Assembly (NCBI GenBank): GCA_965205735.1
Contig: OZ242179.1
Span: 744,001 to 808,000 of the forward strand
Source: VXNE01 sp965205735
GTDB taxonomy: Bacteria > Pseudomonadota > Gammaproteobacteria > Pseudomonadales > Azotimanducaceae
Direction: 5' to 3'
DNA: 64,000 bases
Positions 1-8,660 of this stretch are shown here, one piece after another (within the stretch, counting starts at the first letter, position 1; the number at the start of each line of letters is the position of its first letter). Under the pieces are notes generated by a model, which was given only the letters and a program-made list of their open reading frames with translations, was not told where the DNA came from and searched no databases. Made by a program: the position numbers and the translations under genes.

Positions 1-547
1 TTGTCACCGGCATTGACGACAACCACGCCTTGGCCCCATCCGGCGGTACCACCGTAAGCCCATCGGGCTTGTCGTGAGCGCTCGCGACCTTGGCCACGTA
101 CTTGGTGGCGGACAAGCCGACGGATATCCGCAGCCCGGTCGCCTCGAAAACCGCTTGTTTGATCTGCCGGCCCATCTCGCGAGGCTCGCCGAATATCCCT
201 TCCGCCCCGGTCATGTCGAGGAAGGCTTCGTCCAGGGACAGCGCTTCGACCCGCGGCGAGAAGTTGCCCAGAACACGCATGGTCTGTGCCGAGAGCTGCT
301 CGTAGCGCTCGAAGCGCGGTTCGACGATGACGGCCTCGGGACAGCGCCGGGTCGCTTCTGCCATCGGCATGGCGCTGCCGACGCCATATCGCCGCGCTTC
401 GTAGCTCGCGGTCAGCACCACGCCCCGAGCGCTGTTCGGGCCGACCAGGACCGGTCGCCCCCGCAGGCTCGGATCGTCCATCTGCTCCGCGGCGGCATAG
501 AACGCGTCCAAGTCCGCGTGCGCCACGATCGCCGGCCACTTACGCAT
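1..547 (-). CDS. dinB: DNA polymerase IV (Y-family), 3' end cut by window edge
   Basis: Error-prone translesion polymerase used in SOS mutagenesis. Only the N-terminal ~182 residues are in the window; the rest lies beyond base 1. The translation opens MRKWPAIVAHADLDAFYAA, where the D-x-D-x-FYA stretch is the first catalytic carboxylate motif, and later shows SLDEAFLDMTGAEG, the second acidic motif (S-L-D-E) of Y-family polymerases. LTASYEARRYGVGSAMPM is the usual finger segment. The ATG at 547 has no Shine-Dalgarno sequence and lies only 13 bp from a perfect LexA box, so the mRNA leader must be very short. DinB assignment rather than UmuC rests on the N-terminal motif spacing. Confidence 0.93.
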   Translation of the reverse strand, partial: MRKWPAIVAHADLDAFYAAAEQMDDPSLRGRPVLVGPNSARGVVLTASYEARRYGVGSAMPMAEATRRCPEAVIVEPRFERYEQLSAQTMRVLGNFSPRVEALSLDEAFLDMTGAEGIFGEPREMGRQIKQAVFEATGLRISVGLSATKYVAKVASAHDKPDGLTVVPPDGAKAWLSSMPVT

Positions 548-560
548 GACATGGACAATA

Positions 561-576
561 CTGTACGTAACTACAG
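561..576 (-). promoter_or_regulatory. LexA (SOS) box upstream of dinB
   Basis: CTGTACGTAACTACAG matches the gammaproteobacterial LexA consensus CTGT-N8-ACAG exactly, and dyad symmetry extends outward (TACTGT...ACAGTA). It sits 13 bp upstream of the dinB ATG. Read on the minus strand, TTGCAA and TATTGT, spaced 18 bp apart, flank the box as plausible -35 and -10 elements, so a bound repressor would cover the promoter. Binding itself is inferred. Confidence 0.88.
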
Positions 577-618
577 TATTGCAACACCCGCGGCAACGCG
601 GGCGGAGCGCCAGTCAGA

Positions 619-1683
619 TCAGCGATTCGGTCCCCGCGCCTGCGGGTACGGCTGCCAGCGCCGCAGCTTGGTCCTTGGCAACACCGAGGGATTCACCGCG
701 CTGCGCGGCCAAAGACCTTGCAGCGCCGTTGCCAGTTCCCTGCCGAGCCGGCGGCGCGTCTCCGGCCCCATGCGGGCCGAGGCCGAGGCCATATGCGGCG
801 TACAGGCCACGTTGTCCATGTGCAGCAAGGGGTTGTTGGTCGACACCGGCTCCTGCTCGAACACGTCGAGCGCCGCGCCGGCGATGGCCTTCGACTCGAG
901 GGCGCGGATCAACGCTTCTTCATCCACGGTCTTGCCGCGCCCGTTGTTGATGAACAGGGCCGAATCCTTCATGCGGGCGAAATGCTCGTCGGACAGCATG
1001 TGATGGGTCTCGGCGTTGTGCGGCGCGTGCATCGACACGAAGTCCGACCGCTCAAGGAGTTCGAACAGGCTTGTTACCGGCTCCACATTGGCCTGGGTCA
1101 TCTCCAGCTCTCCAACGAAGGGGTCGAAGGCGATGACGCGCAATCCGAATACATGGCAACGCCGGGCAACCGCCTTGGCGACGTTGCCGAACGAAATCAG
1201 GCCGATCGTGCAGCCCCATAGTCTCGGAATGTCATCGTGGGATGGCCGCCCTTCGCGCCAGCGGCCGTCCTTGGTCATCTGGTGCATGAGCAGCAACCGG
1301 CGGTGGGCCGCGAGGAACAGCATCATGGTGTGGTCGGCGACCTCGTCGATAAAGACATCGGGAACGTTGGTGACGACGATGTCGTGATCCGTGGCCGCAT
1401 CCACATCGACGGGGTCCGCCCCGACGCTGCCGAGGCCGATGACGACGCATCTGTTCAGGTTCGAGATGATGTGGCGGTTGAGGTAGCGCCCGCGCGCGAT
1501 CAGCGCGTCGGCATCGTCCTTGACGGCTTCGATGAATTCATCTTCGCTCTGGGCCGGCACCTCGACGATCTCGGCACCAATCGCATCCAGCGCTTCCCGT
1601 TCCATTGTGTATCGCGACTCGGCCCCGTCGTACGTGGGGCCGCCTTGCGCCTGGACCATTACCGTGTACTTGCGGTCAGTCAT
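619..1683 (-). CDS. D-isomer-specific 2-hydroxyacid dehydrogenase
   Basis: NAD(P)-dependent enzyme reducing 2-oxoacids to D-2-hydroxyacids, or the reverse. 354 residues from the ATG at 1683, which opens MTDRKYTVMVQAQGG. The Rossmann glycine motif is GLISFGNVAK in mid-protein. The catalytic Arg lies in NNGRGKTVDE, and the catalytic His in TPHMAS near the C-terminus. It is transcribed in the same direction as the Lrp-type regulator, next to hpd. A role as hydroxyphenylpyruvate or other aromatic 2-oxoacid reductase would fit the neighbours but is inferred; phosphoglycerate dehydrogenase-like substrates cannot be excluded. Confidence 0.85.
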   Translation of the reverse strand: MTDRKYTVMVQAQGGPTYDGAESRYTMEREALDAIGAEIVEVPAQSEDEFIEAVKDDADALIARGRYLNRHIISNLNRCVVIGLGSVGADPVDVDAATDHDIVVTNVPDVFIDEVADHTMMLFLAAHRRLLLMHQMTKDGRWREGRPSHDDIPRLWGCTIGLISFGNVAKAVARRCHVFGLRVIAFDPFVGELEMTQANVEPVTSLFELLERSDFVSMHAPHNAETHHMLSDEHFARMKDSALFINNGRGKTVDEEALIRALESKAIAGAALDVFEQEPVSTNNPLLHMDNVACTPHMASASARMGPETRRRLGRELATALQGLWPRSAVNPSVLPRTKLRRWQPYPQARGPNR

Positions 1684-1841
1684 GGTTTCTCGCTCGTCTC
1701 CAAAGGGTGAAAAGGTGGGCCGGAATCCGTGTCGGAACGGCAGTCGCGGCAAATCCTACTGCGACACGGCCCGACAAAGCCAGCCCGTACGATCACGACG
1801 GATGGCGATGATCGCACCCACAGAGGATGCAGCGGCCAGCC

Positions 1842-2297
1842 CTATACCGGCAACGCCCGCGACTGCTTGATCTCGGCGAGGCTAAAGCTCGACTCCAGGT
1901 TCGACACGCCCGGATAGCGCAGGATGCTCCGCATGACCAGATCCGAAAAGTGGTCCATGTCGCGCGCGACGACTTTCATCAGGTAGTCGTACGAGCCGCT
2001 CATGGCGTGGCATTCGACGATATGGGGCTCGTCCTGCACGCGCTGGTGGAAGTCCGTTCGCTGCTCGAGCCCCTTCTCCAGGGTGAGATGCACGTAGGCC
2101 GTCACCGTCAGTCCCAGCGCGCGTTGATCCACCTTCGCCGCGTAGCCCTGGATCACGCCGTCGCGCTCGAGGTTCTTGACCCGCCGGAAGCAGGGCGACT
2201 CGGAAAGGCCCACCTGCTCGGCCAGCTCGACATTCGGCAGGCGGCCCTGCCGTTGCAGGACGGCCAGGATACGACGCTCGACTCGATTCAGCGACAT
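1842..2297 (-). CDS. Lrp/AsnC family transcriptional regulator
   Basis: 151 residues. The N-terminal winged HTH (residues ~1-60) contains RRILAVLQRQGRLPNVELA and LSESPCFRRVKNLERDGVI, typical of Lrp/AsnC. The C-terminal RAM-type alpha/beta domain contains AMSGSYDYLMKVVARD, which binds amino-acid-like effectors in this family. It is divergent from hpd with a 133-bp AT-rich gap holding a perfect palindrome, so it likely regulates hpd and itself in response to an aromatic amino acid or 2-oxoacid (inferred from layout). Confidence 0.92.
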   Translation of the reverse strand: MSLNRVERRILAVLQRQGRLPNVELAEQVGLSESPCFRRVKNLERDGVIQGYAAKVDQRALGLTVTAYVHLTLEKGLEQRTDFHQRVQDEPHIVECHAMSGSYDYLMKVVARDMDHFSDLVMRSILRYPGVSNLESSFSLAEIKQSRALPV

Positions 2298-2322
2298 TGC
2301 AAGAAACCCTCCTAAAATTGCC

Positions 2323-2348
2323 TAAATAGACAAGATTACGTCTATTTA
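2323..2348. promoter_or_regulatory. Palindromic operator candidate between lrp-type gene and hpd
   Basis: TAAATAGAC and GTCTATTTA form a perfect 9-bp inverted repeat with an 8-bp spacer. It lies 25 bp upstream of the regulator start and 82 bp upstream of hpd, in an AT-rich strip that contrasts with the GC-rich surroundings. Lrp/AsnC proteins often bind AT-rich dyads in such divergent gaps. Binding by the neighbouring regulator is inferred. Confidence 0.6.
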
Positions 2349-2430
2349 ACATCAAAAACAGACTAAACAAGAGAATTCCTGCTGTGCATGTCCTTTAACC
2401 TCGTAGCATCCGGCAAATGGGAATCCAATC

Positions 2431-3564
2431 ATGGAAAACCGCGACGTTTCGAACCCCATGCAGCTCGACGGCTTCGAGTTCGTCGAGTTCTCCGCTCCCG
2501 AGACGGGAGCCCTGGAGCCGGTCTTCGAGTTGCTCGGGTTCGAAAGGGTCGCCCTGCATCGGTCGAAGTCCGTGGAGTTATGGCGCCAGGGAGACATCAA
2601 CTTCATCGTCAACTACGAGCCGAAAAGCGCTGCCTGGTACTTCGCGCAGGAACACGGGCCATGCGCCTGCGGCCTCGCCTTCCGTGTTCGCGACGCCCGC
2701 CGCGCCTACGCGCGCGCGCTCCGACTCGGCGCAGAGCTGATCGAAAACCCCTGCGGGCCAATGGAACTGCGCCTCCCGGGCATCCGAGGTATCGGCGGCG
2801 CGGCCTTGTACCTCATAGACCGCTGGGAGGATGGGACCAGCATCTACGACATCGACTTCGCGTACGCAGACCTCGCCGACCGGCATCCATCGGGCGTCGG
2901 CCTGCAGGTCATCGACCACCTGACGCACAACGTCTACCGCGGCCGCATGGACTATTGGGCGAGCTACTATGAAAGGCTGTTCAACTTCCGGGAGATCCGG
3001 CGTTTCGAAATCCGGGGGCAGGAGACGGGTCTGGTTTCCCGCGCCATGACCGCGCCGGACGGCAAGATACGCATCCCGCTGAACGAGGAAGCGGCCGCGC
3101 TCTCGAAGTCGGGGCGCAGCGGCCAGATAGAGGAGTTCCTGATTCGCCACCGCGGCGAAGGCATTCAGCATATCGCCTTTAGCTGCGACGACCTGATGGC
3201 GACCTGCGACCGACTCCGCGCCCGCGGCGTGCCGTTCATGGAACCGCCGCCTCCAGCCTATTACGAAGCGCTCGACCGGCGGCTACCGGGACACCGCGAG
3301 CCCGTCGCCGAGCTGGCGCAACGCGGCATCCTGCTGGACGGCTCCACGGACGGCGAGCCCAGACTGCTGTTACAGATATTCTCCGCCGACCTCATCGGCC
3401 CGACGTTCTTCGAGTTCATCCAGCGCAAACGCGACGACGGCTTCGGCGAAGGCAACTTCCAGGCGCTATTCGAAGCGATCGAACGCGACCAGCTCTGTCG
3501 CCCGCAGCGGCGCCCGGGGGCACTCCCCACAAGAGACAAATCTGCCCTCGAGGGGGTCGCATGA
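2431..3564 (+). CDS. hpd: 4-hydroxyphenylpyruvate dioxygenase
   Basis: Fe(II)-dependent cytosolic enzyme converting 4-hydroxyphenylpyruvate to homogentisate in tyrosine degradation. 377 residues, close to the family norm, with two VOC-type halves. The iron ligands are all visible: His163 in IDHLTHNV, His247 in GIQHIAF and Glu328 in FFEFIQRK. The stop overlaps the ATG of the next VOC gene by 4 bp (ATGA), so the two are probably translationally coupled. No homogentisate dioxygenase or fumarylacetoacetase gene is visible nearby, so the downstream steps must lie elsewhere or follow another route. Confidence 0.95.
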   Translation: MENRDVSNPMQLDGFEFVEFSAPETGALEPVFELLGFERVALHRSKSVELWRQGDINFIVNYEPKSAAWYFAQEHGPCACGLAFRVRDARRAYARALRLGAELIENPCGPMELRLPGIRGIGGAALYLIDRWEDGTSIYDIDFAYADLADRHPSGVGLQVIDHLTHNVYRGRMDYWASYYERLFNFREIRRFEIRGQETGLVSRAMTAPDGKIRIPLNEEAAALSKSGRSGQIEEFLIRHRGEGIQHIAFSCDDLMATCDRLRARGVPFMEPPPPAYYEALDRRLPGHREPVAELAQRGILLDGSTDGEPRLLLQIFSADLIGPTFFEFIQRKRDDGFGEGNFQALFEAIERDQLCRPQRRPGALPTRDKSALEGVA

Positions 3565-4148
3565 ACCTCAAGCGAATACACCACGTCGCCTACCGCTGCA
3601 ACGACGCGAAGGAGACCGTCGACTTCTACCGCGACGTGTTGGGAATGGAATTCCAACTCGCCTTCGCCGAGGACGAGGTGCCCTCGACGCGAGAACCGGA
3701 CCCCTACATGCACGTCTTTCTCGACGCCGGCATGGGCAACGTGCTCGCCTTTTTCGAGTTGCCCAATGCGCCGCCGATGGGAAAAGACCCGAACACGCCT
3801 ACCTGGGTGCAGCACATCGCCTTCGAGGTAAGCGACGCATACGCCCTCGCCGAGGCCAAGGAACGCGTCGAAGCCGCGGGTCTCGAAGTGATCGGTCCCA
3901 TCGACCACGGACTCTTCGATTCCATCTATTTCTTCGATCCGAACGGCCACCGCCTGGAAATCGCCGCCAACAAGGGCAGTGCCGAAGATCGGATCCGCGC
4001 GCGCGCCGTTGCCGACGCCATGCTGGACGAGTGGACGCGCACCAAGCGCGCGCCGAAACATGCCCGCTGGCTGCATACCTCCACCCCCTTCAGCCCCGCA
4101 GGCGACGTTCGTGACGTTTCAGAGCACATGACGGAGAGTGAAGTGTAA
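3561..4148 (+). CDS. VOC family protein (extradiol dioxygenase / glyoxalase fold)
   Basis: 195 residues. One or two beta-alpha-beta-beta-beta modules carry the usual metal-ligand signatures: IHHVAYRCND at the N-terminus, WVQHIAFEV at mid-length and PNGHRLEIAA near residue 130. These match a His/His/Glu metal site. The last ~50 residues are a tail outside the VOC core. ATGA overlap with hpd indicates co-translation, suggesting it acts on an aromatic-pathway intermediate, but its substrate is not readable from sequence. Confidence 0.85.
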   Translation: MNLKRIHHVAYRCNDAKETVDFYRDVLGMEFQLAFAEDEVPSTREPDPYMHVFLDAGMGNVLAFFELPNAPPMGKDPNTPTWVQHIAFEVSDAYALAEAKERVEAAGLEVIGPIDHGLFDSIYFFDPNGHRLEIAANKGSAEDRIRARAVADAMLDEWTRTKRAPKHARWLHTSTPFSPAGDVRDVSEHMTESEV

Positions 4149-4439
4149 GAGGCGGCATGGACCGTCACCGATCGCCGGCGGGTACGGCCACACGTCGGGC
4201 CAAGCCCCGGCGGCAAATACGCCTCGCAGGCGACCACCAGCCGTCGTACCGTGTCCTGAAAGGTGACCCCAAACTCCTCGATACCAAGCGTGATCGTCTA
4301 GTCGTGGTCGCTGTTGAATCGCCCCATGACCGGGCGTCGTTTGGAGATCGCCACAACGAGTCGATGGCAATCGATGGCGCGTATTGGTAAAAACCGCCTG
4401 ATCTGTCAATCTAGCGCTCGGTCCAGGGAGGCCACAGAC

Positions 4440-5357
4440 ATGAAGATCGGTATTTACGGCGGCAATGTCAGGCGTAATGCGGCGCTTACCAGTCTCGTCG
4501 ACGAGGTCGTGCGGTTCGAAGACGCGGGCTTCAACAGTTACTGGATGCCCCAGGTGGGAACCTTCGATGCGCTGACGATGATCGCGCTGGCCGGCCAGCG
4601 GACCAGTGCCATAGAACTTGGCACCGCCGTGGTGCCGACGTACCCCAGGCACCCGAACGCCCTCGCCCAGCAAGCCGCCACGGTCAACGCGCTCGCCGGC
4701 GGTCGACTGGTCCTCGGCATCGGGCCGTCTCACGCGCCCGGCATAGAAGCGCTCGGGTTGCAGTACGAAAGACCGGCGCGACACATCCGCGAATACGTGA
4801 CGGTCCTCAAATCCCTGGCCACCGAGGGCCGGGTCGACTTCGAAGGCAGCATGTATCGCATCAAGACCGGGTTCGCCTGCCCGGACGCCGCGCCGTTTCC
4901 CGTCGTGGTCTCCGCCCTCGCCCCCCTGATGCTCAAGGCCGCTGGCGAAGTCGCCGACGGCACGGTGACCTGGATGGTCGGCAGGAACACCATCGCCAAC
5001 AGCACGGCACCCCGAATCAAGGAAGCCGCCGCCGCCGCCGGCCGTCCCGCCCCGCGCATCGTGGTTGGACTCCCCGTCTGCGTACACGACGACCGCGAGC
5101 AGGCCACGGCGCGGTCCGTACAGATCTTCAGCGGCTACGGCAATTTACCGAACTACCGGCGGCAACTCGACGCAGAAGGACTGGAACAGGCGGGTGAGAT
5201 CGCCGTCGTGGGCAACGAAGACCAGGTTACCCAAGCCCTCAGCGCATATTTCGACGCCGGGGCTACGGAGGTCATCGCCAGCGTCTATCCTGCCGGAGAC
5301 GACAGCCGAGGTTCATTCGCGAGAACCCATGCATTGCTGACACGCCTCGTGAAATGA
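4440..5357 (+). CDS. LLM-class (luciferase-like) flavin/F420-dependent oxidoreductase
   Basis: 305 residues starting MKIGIYGGNVRRN, preceded by AGGGAGG 8 bp upstream of the ATG, which settles this start over an earlier in-frame one. Family features include the TIM-barrel segments GTAVVPTYPRHPNALAQQA and GRLVLGIGPSHAPG. These proteins use FMN or F420; which cofactor is used cannot be told here. A 291-bp gap to the upstream VOC gene holds nothing I can identify. It could be a late member of the same catabolic block or an independent gene. Confidence 0.85.
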   Translation: MKIGIYGGNVRRNAALTSLVDEVVRFEDAGFNSYWMPQVGTFDALTMIALAGQRTSAIELGTAVVPTYPRHPNALAQQAATVNALAGGRLVLGIGPSHAPGIEALGLQYERPARHIREYVTVLKSLATEGRVDFEGSMYRIKTGFACPDAAPFPVVVSALAPLMLKAAGEVADGTVTWMVGRNTIANSTAPRIKEAAAAAGRPAPRIVVGLPVCVHDDREQATARSVQIFSGYGNLPNYRRQLDAEGLEQAGEIAVVGNEDQVTQALSAYFDAGATEVIASVYPAGDDSRGSFARTHALLTRLVK

Positions 5358-5557
5358 CGGCACCGGGAAAAGAGGGTCGGCGGCTTCTCCCCCTGGGCGA
5401 GGAAGAGCCGCTAACGCCTCAGTAGATCCAGAACCAGAAAACCAGGACCGTGGGCACGATCCCGATCTCCGCGCCCCGCTTTCCTTCGAGATCGGCTGAC
5501 CACGCCCCAGTGGCAAATCGATGTTATCCTTCGCCCGGTCGCCCGGAGAGTCGCCCG

Positions 5558-5833
5558 ATGGAACAAACTGACCGCCTATGGTCGGATTTCCCGACCACCG
5601 GCTCCACAACCGACTCCCGCCAGATGTGCTTTCGCCAGGGAAAGGCATTCGTCCACATGCCGGCGCACGACCGCTCCCGCGTCGTCACTGAATGGCCCAA
5701 CGGCGTCGTCGACCATTACTTGATCGCCGACAAGACCATCATGCGCACATGGCCCGACGGGCACACGCAGCACTTCGCCCCGGGCGACCCCGCCGGCAAG
5801 AAGTATCCGCAGCACCCCTCCGCCGCCGCTTGA
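5558..5833 (+). CDS. Small conserved-looking protein of unknown function
   Basis: 91 residues beginning MEQTDRLWSDFPTTG. GGAGAG lies 7 bp before the ATG. Visible traits are two Trp-containing, likely beta-hairpin stretches, EWPNGVVDHYLIAD and RTWPDGHTQHFAPGD, arranged as an approximate internal duplication (WPNGVVDHY / WPDGHTQHF). No membrane segment. Its stop overlaps the start of the zeta-toxin-like fragment, so an antitoxin-like role is possible but not shown. Confidence 0.5.
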   Translation: MEQTDRLWSDFPTTGSTTDSRQMCFRQGKAFVHMPAHDRSRVVTEWPNGVVDHYLIADKTIMRTWPDGHTQHFAPGDPAGKKYPQHPSAAA

Positions 5834-6368
5834 GCTGCCCGCCGCGTTTTACGACGCCGACTCCATCGCCGAGACCCTGTACGACGGGTGGAACGACCCC
5901 CCCAGCCAATTCAAGGCCCGCGCGCATGTCGACGCGCGGATCAAACACCACCTCGCCCAACGCGAGGATTTCGGTTTCGAGAGCACCTACTCCGGGCGAT
6001 CCCGCCCGGCCATCGTAAAGCGCGCCTCCGAACTCGGTTACGCCGCTTACGCAATCTTCATCGGGACCGAGGATCCCGCGATCAATATCCGCCGCGTTGA
6101 CGCCCGGGTAGCCAGCGGGACCGGGCATCACGTAGCAGAGAAGGAAGTGCGGCGCCGCTGGAGAGCGGCCCAGGGGAACCTGATCGAAACCGCTTCACTG
6201 TTCGACCGCATCCGCCTCGTCGACAGTTCGGCCGATCCCGCCCGCGACGTCGCGGACTACCTGCGCGGCGTTCCCGCCGACCGGCCCGACGCTTCGCGCT
6301 GGGCCGCGCGGCTGGCCCCGGCGCTCATACTCGCACGGTCTCGACGGGGCCAAGACCTCGGCCCATAG
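5829..6368 (+). pseudogene. Zeta-toxin-like kinase fragment lacking the N-terminal P-loop
   Basis: The reading frame gives ~180 residues resembling the C-terminal two thirds of zeta-toxin / COG4185 ATPases: FYDADSIAETLYDG, then DFGFESTYSGRSRPAIVK (family E-T/S-T-x-S-G step), GYAAYAIFIGTEDP, and INIRRVDARVASGTGHHVAE, matching the RV-xRV-xxGGHxV signature. The Walker A segment that normally sits ~25 residues upstream is missing. The frame is open back to 5724 but offers no ATG or GTG before the conserved part. It overlaps the preceding small gene. Most likely a decayed toxin; expression by frameshift from the upstream gene cannot be excluded. Confidence 0.6.
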
Positions 6369-6581
6369 CCCCGCTCTTTTATTGACAACGCCAAGGAAGC
6401 GGCGATGGGCGCCTTCGACACGCTCCTCGACAAGGCGATGAAATATCGGCGTTTAGACAGCTTCAGCCGACGGCCTTTTCAAGCGCCCTCGTCGCCGCCG
6501 TCCACGATTCCACCTTGCGCCGGAGTTCCCCCAGTTCCGGCCCGGCGGTCGCGCGACACGCCCCTTCGACTACGCGATGCT

Positions 6582-7097
6582 TCACCCAAGCTCCGCGATC
6601 CATGCCTCCGCGGCCGCCCAGCGGTTCTCCTCGACGAACAACAGCGGCACCCCCAATCGGGCGCACCCTTCCGCAAGGTTCGCGTCCCTCCGGCGCCGGT
6701 TCGCGCGACGGTGCGACCGGTCGTTCAACTCGATGATCGCCATGATTCTCCCCCTGTCCGTCAGCACATAGTCCAGGCACCACGGCGGCACCGCCGGACC
6801 CCGCCAATTCGGCGGTCGCCGCGCCTCGATCCCATCGAAGATCGCCGACATCGCCACTTGCACATGAATCCGCCACCGCTCTCTGCCGGCGCGCCGGAGC
6901 ATGCCCGCGAGCGCCTGCTCAAACGCCGCCTCCGCCTTCGTTGTTAGATAGGTCCGCGGCCTCGCATACCAGGCCCAAGCGCCCGCTTTGACCCGCTTTT
7001 CCCCGCCGCGCCCCACAAACCACCGCAAGATAGCGATGACCACTACGCCCGCGAACAGAAGCCCCATCAAGCCGCCCAGCGCCCCCAGATCCATCAT
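6582..7097 (-). CDS. DUF2726 domain protein with N-terminal membrane anchor
   Basis: 171 residues. One transmembrane helix at the N-terminus (LMGLLFAGVVVIAILRWF) is followed by a nuclease-like DUF2726 domain: LTTKAEAAFEQAL, then PWCLDYVLTDRGRIMAIIELNDRSH and RRDANLAEGCARLGVPLLFV. The D...IELxxxSH...RD pattern resembles the PD-(D/E)xK/restriction-like core, although activity is not established for the family. It lies within the accessory patch next to tRNA-Cys. Confidence 0.75.
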   Translation of the reverse strand: MMDLGALGGLMGLLFAGVVVIAILRWFVGRGGEKRVKAGAWAWYARPRTYLTTKAEAAFEQALAGMLRRAGRERWRIHVQVAMSAIFDGIEARRPPNWRGPAVPPWCLDYVLTDRGRIMAIIELNDRSHRRANRRRRDANLAEGCARLGVPLLFVEENRWAAAEAWIAELG

Positions 7098-7335
7098 GTT
7101 TTATTGACCTCCCAAACGCCGGTCGACGCTGGCGCCCCGCATGATGATGAACCTCGGTCGTGTTGCTTCATCGTTGTTCGTAAACCCGAAAAAAGGGGGT
7201 TTGAAAAAAATCCTTATTCTCCTCTAGCTGAGCGCCTTCCCAGCCGCAGAGTTCGCGCGCGCTATAAGTTATTTTCAATACTATAAGAAATAGTTCCATA
7301 AGGTGCGTCGGAAAGGGAAGAAAAAACTAAATAAA

Positions 7336-8391
7336 TCAGGTGTTTGTGGAGTTACTAGGTGAGAAAGGGTCACGAAATTTAAGTAATCTACAGAGGACTA
7401 CGGCGTGGTCGGCATTGATGCGCTCGCTCGCCCATGTCCTGAAGCACGTCCTGAAGCCATGCACGGTCGCCCGGCCGGCAAGGCCGTTATCACGCAAAAT
7501 CTTGGTCAGGCCCATGTCACTCAACGGCTTTCCGCGTCGAGCTGGCGACGGGAAGATCAAATCGGATTCGTCCCGCAGTGACTTCATGCGCTCAAGCACG
7601 TTGATCGCGGGATCACTCAAGGGTACGCGCCACTCTCTTACCTCAAGGTCGATCTCGCTCCACTTCGCGCCGCGCGCCTCGCCGGATCGGCAGGCCGTCA
7701 AGATTACGAATTGCAGGCAGCACTTCGCCGCCATCGAAGCCTTTGAGCCTTCGATGGTCTCAATCGCGGCGGGGACTTCCTTTCACGGCAACGCGCGGTA
7801 ATGAGCTTTCTGCTTCGGCATGGTCGGAAGCGCAGCGCTAATACCCTCCCCCGCCACATTCTGATCGACATAGCCATGTGCTGCGGCCCATCCGAGCACG
7901 GCCCGGATACGCTGGCGCACCTTGCGTGCCGTTTCCGGGCGCGAGGTCCAGAGCGGCGTCAATGTCGCAAGCACGTCTACGGGAGTAATGCGGTCTACCC
8001 GCACATCCCCCAGGCGGGACATGGCATGGCGCTCAAGCGTCTGCATCCACTGTGAGACATGCTTGGCGTTGCGCCAGCGAGGCCGGTTCGCCCGGAACGT
8101 CGCTTCGGCCGCCAATCGGAAGTTCGGAACCTTGGCACGGCGCTTGTCCGCGACCGGATCTCCGCCGCGCCTCGCAACGCGTCGATTCTCGAATGCCATG
8201 TCGCGCGCCTCGGCCAGACTGACCAGCGGAAAGCCGCCGAGGCCGAGGTCGCGACGCTTACCGTCGATGACAATACGCTGAATCCAAGACTTCGATCCGC
8301 CGCGTTGCACGCGCAGATACAAGGTATTGCCGTCCGCGTAGAGTCCCGGTTCCGAGAGCGATCTCGCCTTGGCAACGGTGAGCTTACTCAT
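7336..8391 (-). pseudogene. Tyrosine-type integrase, disrupted
   Basis: Phage/island integrase of the DUF4102 type. The N-terminal arm-binding domain reads MSKLTVAKARSLSEPGLYAD from the ATG at 8391. An in-frame TGA at 7783-7785 replaces the expected Trp codon after KAHYRALP; the same frame then continues with KEVPAAIETIEGSKAS and the catalytic core. The first catalytic Arg (TACRSGEARGAKW) and HGFR are present, but the tail runs out before the catalytic Tyr, ending in unrelated sequence. It starts 140 bp from the 3' end of tRNA-Cys and points away from it, the classic arrangement for a tRNA-targeting island whose integrase has died. Confidence 0.85.
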
Positions 8392-8530
8392 GCCTAACAC
8401 ACATAAAAACCATTGTTTTATCAGTAACCTACGGAAATAGAACGGAACTGTCAAGAACGTAAGTAACTTGTTTAGTACGGTTTTTCTGGCGCTTCGGGAA
8501 CCGTCGGGAACGCCAGAAATCGGGGGGCGG

Positions 8531-8604
8531 TGGAGGCTGGAGCCGGAATCGAACCGGCGTGGACGGATTTGCAGTCCGCTGCATCACCACTCTGCCATCC
8601 AGCC
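8531..8604 (-). tRNA. tRNA-Cys(GCA)
   Basis: The minus strand folds into a 74-nt cloverleaf. The acceptor stem GGCTGGA pairs with TCCAGCC, the CCA end is encoded (complement of tgg at 8531-8533), the T-arm is GGTTCGATTCC, and the anticodon loop CTGCAAA gives anticodon GCA. It lies downstream of pgsA in reading direction terms and beside the dead integrase, so it is the probable attachment site. Confidence 0.97.
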
Positions 8605-8660
8605 GTGCTGCGTCGGGCGGCGGCGATACTATCACGCAGCCTTCCGATGAGTCGTCCCGT

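Noticed and set aside
5785..5810. PGDPAGKK in the small protein as a displaced Walker A for the zeta-toxin fragment
   Set aside because: Spacing is GxxxGK rather than GxxxxGK-S/T, and it is in a different frame from the kinase fragment.
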